Source: Helochares maculicollis
Lineage: Eukaryota > Arthropoda > Insecta > Coleoptera > Hydrophilidae
Assembly (NCBI GenBank): GCA_033557835.1
Contig: JAWQRO010000433.1
Coordinates: 1 to 39,100 of the forward strand
DNA length: 39,100 nt
Reading direction: 5' to 3'
The translations under genes and the position numbers were made by a program. The notes beneath the pieces were generated by a model that did no database searches, had not been told where the DNA came from, and saw nothing but the letters and a program-made list of their open reading frames with translations. The number at the start of each line of letters is the position of its first letter. Position 1 is the stretch's first letter. Positions 33,934 through 39,100 of the stretch are shown one piece after another.

Positions 33934-34226
33934 TTAGTAGCTATAATCAAAATTTGCCATCTTGACCTTAATTCCTAACTTTTTAAGATAGTGCTGCAAA
34001 CTTGTCCGTTTGATACCAAAGTCTATAGAAGCCTGAGTAATAGTAACGTTTCTGTTTAAAATGGCGTCCAGAGCGTATTTGACACTTTCTCTAGAATATT
34101 TCCGAATTGACCCTCCGATCATATCTAGAAGAGGCTCGATTCTATGGTCGAAGACGCCGAGTGGGTCTTGGTCTTGCATACTGATACTGTTTGGTGGATT
34201 GAAGGAGTATCTTCTCCTTTTTGAAT
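33934..34226 (-). CDS. lola: lola alternative 3' exon encoding a Psq-type helix-turn-helix
   Basis: The acceptor cattggttttag ends at 34227. Phase 1 entry reads D-SKRRRYSFNPPNSISMQ and continues 96 codons to the stop at 33936-33934. Residues about 48-92 are a Psq-type HTH: RKYSRESVKYALDAIL, then NRNVTITQASIDFGIKRTSL, then QHYLKKLGIKV. The family hallmarks (alanine in helix 1, S/TQAS..FGI..TSL, YLKKLG) are present. A basic SKRRR patch precedes it, and there are no cysteine-histidine fingers. Psq motifs are known from Pipsqueak, Bab, Ribbon, E93-type proteins and from transposases, and I do not know one in Drosophila Lola. Same strand and matched splice phase indicate a Lola isoform. Confidence 0.82.
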
Positions 34227-35259
34227 CTAAAACCAATGAACAGTATTCTGTATCCACCAAACAATAACTAGTATGCTACTTATAAATTTTAAGTACAATA
34301 AAAAGGCATACAGCAGTCAAACTGAAAACGTAAGCCCTAACACTATGGGTCCTGCTATATAAATTTCATGTGTTATACCATCTATATCAGTCATTGCTCA
34401 AGTGTAATTGTTTCTAATTTAATTGGACGTGCACCAAAAAGAAATACGATAAATCTAATTAAAATAAAGCACAGCCAACACGAAGTTTGAATTGCAAATA
34501 ACATGATCAATCATAATGCAGAGCAAATAGGTGCCATGTAACAAGTTCTCAGCTTTAAACACTTTCACCAAATGCCATGCATATATGAAGCAGAGATCAA
34601 AGTACACTTCCACTTCAAATATGCAAAATGCACCCAAATCACTATAATTGATTAAAGTGCTAGAAGTAATAGCACTAACAATTATATTGAATTTAAATAA
34701 TGGTTTGGTGGTTGACACATTGATGTCAAACTGCAGATATTTGATGACAGTTAGAAACTGTGGTAAGGTGTTTAATGGAGAATTAATAGTGGCAAATGGC
34801 CGACATATAAATTGGGACGTTGGACAATCAAGACAGTGAATGGGATAGTTACATTTTGTTAAGTAAAAATGCAATTTAGGATGCAGAAAGGTGGAGGACG
34901 TTCTTTGCAACTTCAATTTGAAATTAATTGAATTTTTAAAACCTGAAAAATCATGGCACTTAATAATTTGTATTATTTTCACCATTTAACCTTTATCATA
35001 CCGCCGCTTTCAACTTTATTTGTATTCCCTGCTGCTCAGAATTAAATTTGTATTGAGTGCAACCAAATATTGCTTGAATATCAGAGCCCTTTCTGTTTAT
35101 ACCGACATGAAGCAAAAATGAATTAATTATAATAAATAACTTTATTGCAAAATAAAAATTCATTTCAGAAAAATTGTTAGATTATCTAATAAAATTATTT
35201 ATAGCAATTTATTCAGGAATGTATAACTGTTTTGACTATCACTTTTAGTGCATATAAAA
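34227..35259 (-). other. Interval between lola terminal exons
   Basis: AT-rich. It contains a 176-codon open frame on the minus strand (34455-34985) rich in F, I and L, with no acceptor at its start and no family I recognise; I treat it as non-coding. AATAAA signals for the exon at 35260 lie near 35213 and 35147. Confidence 0.5.
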
Positions 35260-35504
35260 TTAAAATTTAACATGGGTGTGCCATTTTTCAAAACAGTCAA
35301 CCACACATAAGCCAGTATCACATACTTTACAATAATATGTTGAGCGCGTATATTTATTTTTTGAAGAACAAACACGACAACGTCTCAATTTGCATTTTGA
35401 TGGCCAATGTTTTGAATGCTTCATCTCAAGGCGAAATAGTCCTGTAGCTGAACATGGCCTTCCTAGACTTCGTCTCTTACTCTTGGTAATATTCACCTCT
35501 TGAG
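35260..35504 (-). CDS. lola: lola alternative 3' exon encoding a piggyBac-type cysteine-rich domain
   Basis: The acceptor is atactcttaag ending at 35505, after a run of nine T; a second AG six bases later is also in phase. Phase 1 entry reads A-QEVNITKSKRRSLGRP and runs 80 codons to the stop at 35262-35260. The core is CRVCSSKNKYTRSTYYCKVC, then DTGLCVVDCFEKWHTH. This matches the C-terminal cysteine-rich zinc-binding domain of piggyBac transposases (RCRVC..K..R..T.YYC..C...LC...CF..YH). Upstream are basic clusters (KSKRRS, SKCKLRR). In piggyBac this domain binds terminal repeats of the transposon. The catalytic part is absent nearby. Phase and acceptor suggest an exon of lola rather than a stray remnant, though the remnant explanation is not excluded. 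Confidence 0.72.
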
Positions 35505-37131
35505 CTTAAGAGTATAAAAAAAAATGCTGCTTCAAATTCAATGTTCTTATGCTATTTTCTTTAATTGAAAATCATGTGATAAGACATTCAAGCACATCAG
35601 GTTTCTTTGCATATGTAATACAACTAAATATTTCAAGTTTTCAAATACTTTCGGATCATTAAATTCAAAATTAACTCATATACAAGTGTCTTTATAAGCT
35701 GTTTGTGATACTGGTCTGGTTTAACAGTAATTAGGTAGTTCATTTGGTTTTATCCAGAAAGGTGCTTATACTAGAGATCGATTAACCTTTCTACTAGTAA
35801 AGAATAAAAACACAGGGCGATAATGACCAGTAGTACAATAAAGATTAATTGGGACTCAGTTCCAATGAACTAATCATATTAATTGCATAGACAATATACG
35901 TAGTATGGTGCAGTTTATTACAAAAACAATCTAACTCATCAAACATTTTCATAACTAGGTTCTGTTCTGTAAGAGTAAAGTAGAAAACTGAAAAATCTAA
36001 TGGAGTAAAAGTTAAGTATTGTATGTAAAACAGCTTTAAATCTCCAACAGAGACCTTGCAAGAGAAGCACATGTCTACAGGGTGGAAAATTAATATTAAA
36101 TCATTCAAAACCTTTGCTAAAACTTTTTCCTCTTTAGTATTTGTTTCCAAGTTCTTGACGGAATGAAAGGAAATAAATACAGAAAGGAAAAATTAAAGTA
36201 TATTTTAACACATTAGGCACTTTGAAATGAAATAATATGTAACTTAACCATTCAAGATTGCAGGGTAGTCGAAGATGAACTTTGTAAAGCATCGTAAAAA
36301 AATACTGCACACACCAAAGCTTTTACGTTTCAAATAATTTTTATATAAACATATAATCATGATATGGTATACTTGGCCCCAGCAATGATATAGAAGATAT
36401 TAATTTTGCAAATTCAACGCCTACAAATTTGAAGATAACTCAATTTAAACAAATAAAATCAATATAACACATTTCATCGTATAGGTACTTAATTTGCTTT
36501 ATGAATATGTAAATAGATGTTTAATGGTATTTTTCTAATTATTGTATATATTAGATAAAAAAAATCGAATCAACAACTCAAACGCAATTCTTTAAATCAT
36601 TGAAATTTAATTTCTTTAATAAATTTATATATATATACTGCTGAATACCTCTACTTATTGAATACTAAATGCCATAACAGAACCAAATTGCATCTGTACA
36701 TATTATTCATTTAGACCTGATAATCTAATTATTCGACTGCAAGTTGGTTCTACACAGCAAACTTAAAAATAAATGTCATGGGTATGAGATTAGGAATATT
36801 AAAGGACATGATACACAGGGTTAAAATTTATTAGGAAAATTAAAAACAAGAACGTTTTATTAAATTGGGTCATGGGATAAGCTGTTTTAATAATTTCTTT
36901 TTATTATTTATAAAGAGCTACCAGACATTATTTCATTAATATCACATTTCCACTTAATAATGTTGTTAAATGAGGCTAAAAGATCAATATTTTGGAACTG
37001 CGCTACATGCCAAAATAATGTAAAATAGTTGGATATAAAAATAATTCAGAAATGATAAAACTGCCAGGGAAGAAGGAAGGCTTCTTAAAACTACATAAAA
37101 AAAATAATTTGAAAAGTCAAGATATATTTAC
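35505..37131 (-). other. lola intron after the common exon
   Basis: First interval downstream of lola exon 2. A 101-codon ORF at 35845-36150 has a possible acceptor but in the wrong phase (0) for exon 2, and no recognisable domain. The rest is AT-rich with nothing identified. Confidence 0.5.
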
Positions 37132-37885
37132 CTTGACTCGTACCTTCGCCCATGTTGCCATGACTAGGACCAGGTCCTCCCTGATCATCCATTTGATCCA
37201 TATTACTAAGGTCATCATCATCTAACGTTAAATCTTCAATACTGTCCTCATTCATTTCCTCAACATATTCAGACTTTGGTTCAATCATCAGTTCGGTATG
37301 GGTTTCTAATTTTTCTTTAATTATAGGAACTTGTGGGACTTCTGACTCACTAGATTTATGCCTCAATATTTCTTGTTTGGTTTCTACAGGTTCAGGCACA
37401 TCGGCAGTAAGTTTCGAAGAAGCAGGTATCGAAGAGGGAATGTTTTGGGCGGGTGCTTGGTTGCTATGATGAGATTCTGATGAGTTAGACGCGTCATGAT
37501 GATTGTCCAACTCGTCTTGGCTCCTTCGACGTATTCTCTTTCTTTTTCGAGGACCTGGCGATGTCGATCCTTCACGCGATGTGTCTTCAAATTCCTTTTT
37601 TCTTTGTTCTATCGTTAAACCTTGAACTCTGGGCAATGAAGGTGCGGGCGGGGGACTCCTTGCCGGAGGAGGGACTGGCTTTTTAGCTTCATTATCACCT
37701 TTCTTGTTGTCTGAGAGGCCTTTGATTTGGAGGGACTCTGCCGCTTTTAATAGCGCTCCTAGTTGGTCTTGTGATATATTTACTTCGCCCCTGTACATGT
37801 AGTCCATCATGGCTTTTAGTTCCTGATACTTAACATCCTTTAGTATAAATATTGGATGTTTGTCGTAATTTTGAGAAAGAAGCGT
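37132..37885 (-). CDS. lola: lola common exon 2: end of BTB domain and linker
   Basis: The acceptor tttttgttacag ends at 37886 and the donor GTCAAG|GTAAAT is at 37131. The 754 bases encode 251 residues plus one base, so it ends in phase 1. The first ~60 residues complete the BTB domain (LLSQNYDKHPIFILKDV, then LKAMMDYMYRGEVNISQDQL, then ALLKAAESLQIKGLSDN). A proline-rich stretch follows, then a nuclear localisation signal, PRKRKRIRRR, then an acidic region with IEDLTLDDDDLSNMDQMDD and a possible SUMO site (IEPKSEY). The exon ends GEGTSQ. The order BTB, NLS, acidic DLTLD block is that of Drosophila Lola. If the donor is ignored, translation stops at 37091. This exon is the platform joined to all the tails. 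Confidence 0.95.
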
Positions 37886-39100
37886 CTGTAACAAAAAAAA
37901 GTGGTGTTGAAAATGATGGTAATATTCAAAAATCACTATGTAAGTATTACTTGTTACCAAATAAAGCAATTATAAAAACTTTCAAACAGAACATTTTGGA
38001 CCTGGACAGTTTTAGAATAAAGTAGGCATTTCATGAGACTCTAAATTCATTAGTAATATTGAAGCTTAATATCTTATAGGATAACATGTTAATGCATTGC
38101 AATTCATTATTAAATGATCATTTAGTAATTTTTAAATTTAATAGAACTCGTCAACAAACAAGCCCTCGGATGGAATGGAAATTTTATTGCATGTTGAAAT
38201 TATATCCATTAGAAGCAGAGTACTTCATTTATATGTAGCTTGGGGCCAATTACACAACTTAAATAGTGTCAGCATTAATTTGAAACCTGAACTTAAAATA
38301 CTTTTAATCAGGGTCTTATTTCTGCATTATTAATATATTTTTGAAGTATTCAATTTCTTTGTGAACTCTGGGCAAGTATTTCATTATGCACATTTTGATC
38401 AATAATGAAGTTGAAAGTAAAAATTACAAGACAACTAATTGATGGTTAATGAAAAATACGAGTATCAATGAATAAATGAAAACACCCACACAAACCAAGG
38501 TTGTTAGCTGTAGACATGAAAGCAAAATACTAATTAGTCTAAATACAAATGACACCCCTTTTGAAAATTAAAATGTAGATGCAACACATTTTCTAAGGTA
38601 CTTGCATATGAAAGCCAATGGTTTTAAAGTTAATCTTTCTCAAAAGGAGAAAACATTAAATTAGGGATTGCAGCAAAAACTGATGACATTAAAGGGGTGG
38701 TCTGGATTTCAATAATTCCCAGGGACCCAGGAAAATCAATATCCAGAAAGTACCTACTGAGCATGTGCCAAATGATGGATTGAAATATTTGGAAAAGCAA
38801 ATACTAGGCACAAGATGGCCGTCACAATAACAATAGACCAAAGGCTATATTAGGGTTTAGCCCAACAAATTGGGCACTAGAGTAATTTTCCATATAAAAA
38901 ATATATTACCAAAATTAGATTAATGAGGAGACCCTATAACAATGGTAAAGTAGAATTTGGAGTGTTAAGACACGAGGATATATGAAAGTAATGTAGTTAA
39001 ATTTAAAATATAAGACATAATAACAATGTTAGTTATGAGAGTTAAAACTAAACTAATGTATATAAATATAAAAGCCAATCCGATACGATGCAGCTTCATT
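37706..39100. repeat. Large direct repeat, right copy (lola 5' region)
   Basis: Second copy of 1-1434, 39 bases shorter overall because of a deletion near the exon 2 acceptor. The level of difference is what one expects between alleles or after a very recent duplication. Confidence 0.97.
37886..39100 (-). other. lola intron between BTB exons, right copy
   Basis: This intron matches bases 181-1434 at the left end, apart from about 20 single-base differences and a roughly 40-base indel near 196-247. The expected BTB exon 1, seen on the left at 1596-1777, would begin about 160 bases past the window end. Confidence 0.9.

Noticed and set aside
34455..34985. 176-codon open frame on the minus strand, the longest non-exon ORF in the lola array
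   Set aside because: Composition is dominated by F, I, L, S and T as in AT-rich random sequence, there is no acceptor or promoter at its start, and I recognise no domain.
35845..36150. 101-codon ORF as another lola tail
   Set aside because: Its only plausible acceptor (before AACTTGG) opens in phase 0, whereas lola exon 2 needs phase 1, and no domain is visible.
37091..37131. Extension of lola exon 2 by 13 codons past the donor
   Set aside because: It reads through a consensus GTAAAT donor into hydrophobic AT-rich sequence; at most an intron-retention form.

Overview
The window is a piece of an AT-rich insect genome. Introns are large, splice sites are GT-AG, and the exons encode the insect BTB 'ttk-type' family. 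It looks like a holometabolous insect, perhaps a beetle, but the order is only a guess from protein similarity. Two multi-exon transcription-factor genes are visible: longitudinals lacking (lola, minus strand) and a neighbouring BTB gene on the plus strand that I take to be pipsqueak (psq). In Drosophila these two genes are neighbours and divergently transcribed.

Layout. 1-1777: two lola BTB exons (minus), the second cut by the window start. About 1.8-3.3 kb: divergent promoter region with a CRE palindrome, a CCAAT box, GAGA tracts and a probable psq 5' UTR exon. 11.5-21.0 kb: five psq coding exons (plus), BTB domain then acidic linker, separated by long introns; the Psq DNA-binding repeats are absent. 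21.0-21.2 kb: TA and GA microsatellites. 21.8-35.5 kb: an array of nine lola alternative 3'-terminal exons (minus) plus one shared internal exon. 37.1-37.9 kb: lola BTB exon 2 and linker. 37.7-39.1 kb: a near-identical second copy of bases 1-1434. The first BTB exon of this second lola copy would lie just past the right end.

How it works. Lola exon 2 ends after the first base of a codon (phase 1). All nine terminal exons open in the matching phase, so each can be joined to the same BTB platform to give a protein with a different DNA-binding tail. Six tails are lola-type zinc fingers (C2HC finger plus C2H2 finger, or one finger only). Three are not: a CENP-B/Tc5-type double helix-turn-helix, a Psq-type helix-turn-helix, and a piggyBac-transposase-type C-terminal cysteine-rich domain. 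Two, and perhaps all three, are transposase-derived modules that became alternative exons.

The most unusual unexplained signal is a cluster of nine short hairpins (29.4-31.6 kb) in the largest interval between lola exons. Their stems differ in sequence but keep complementarity, and the flanks are fixed: GTAG on the left and TGAGGTA on the right (minus strand), which resemble a 3' and a 5' splice site. The order of genes (lola 5' end, psq 5' half, then lola 3' end and lola 5' end again) suggests either a tandem segmental duplication or, more likely, two haplotypes joined in the assembly.
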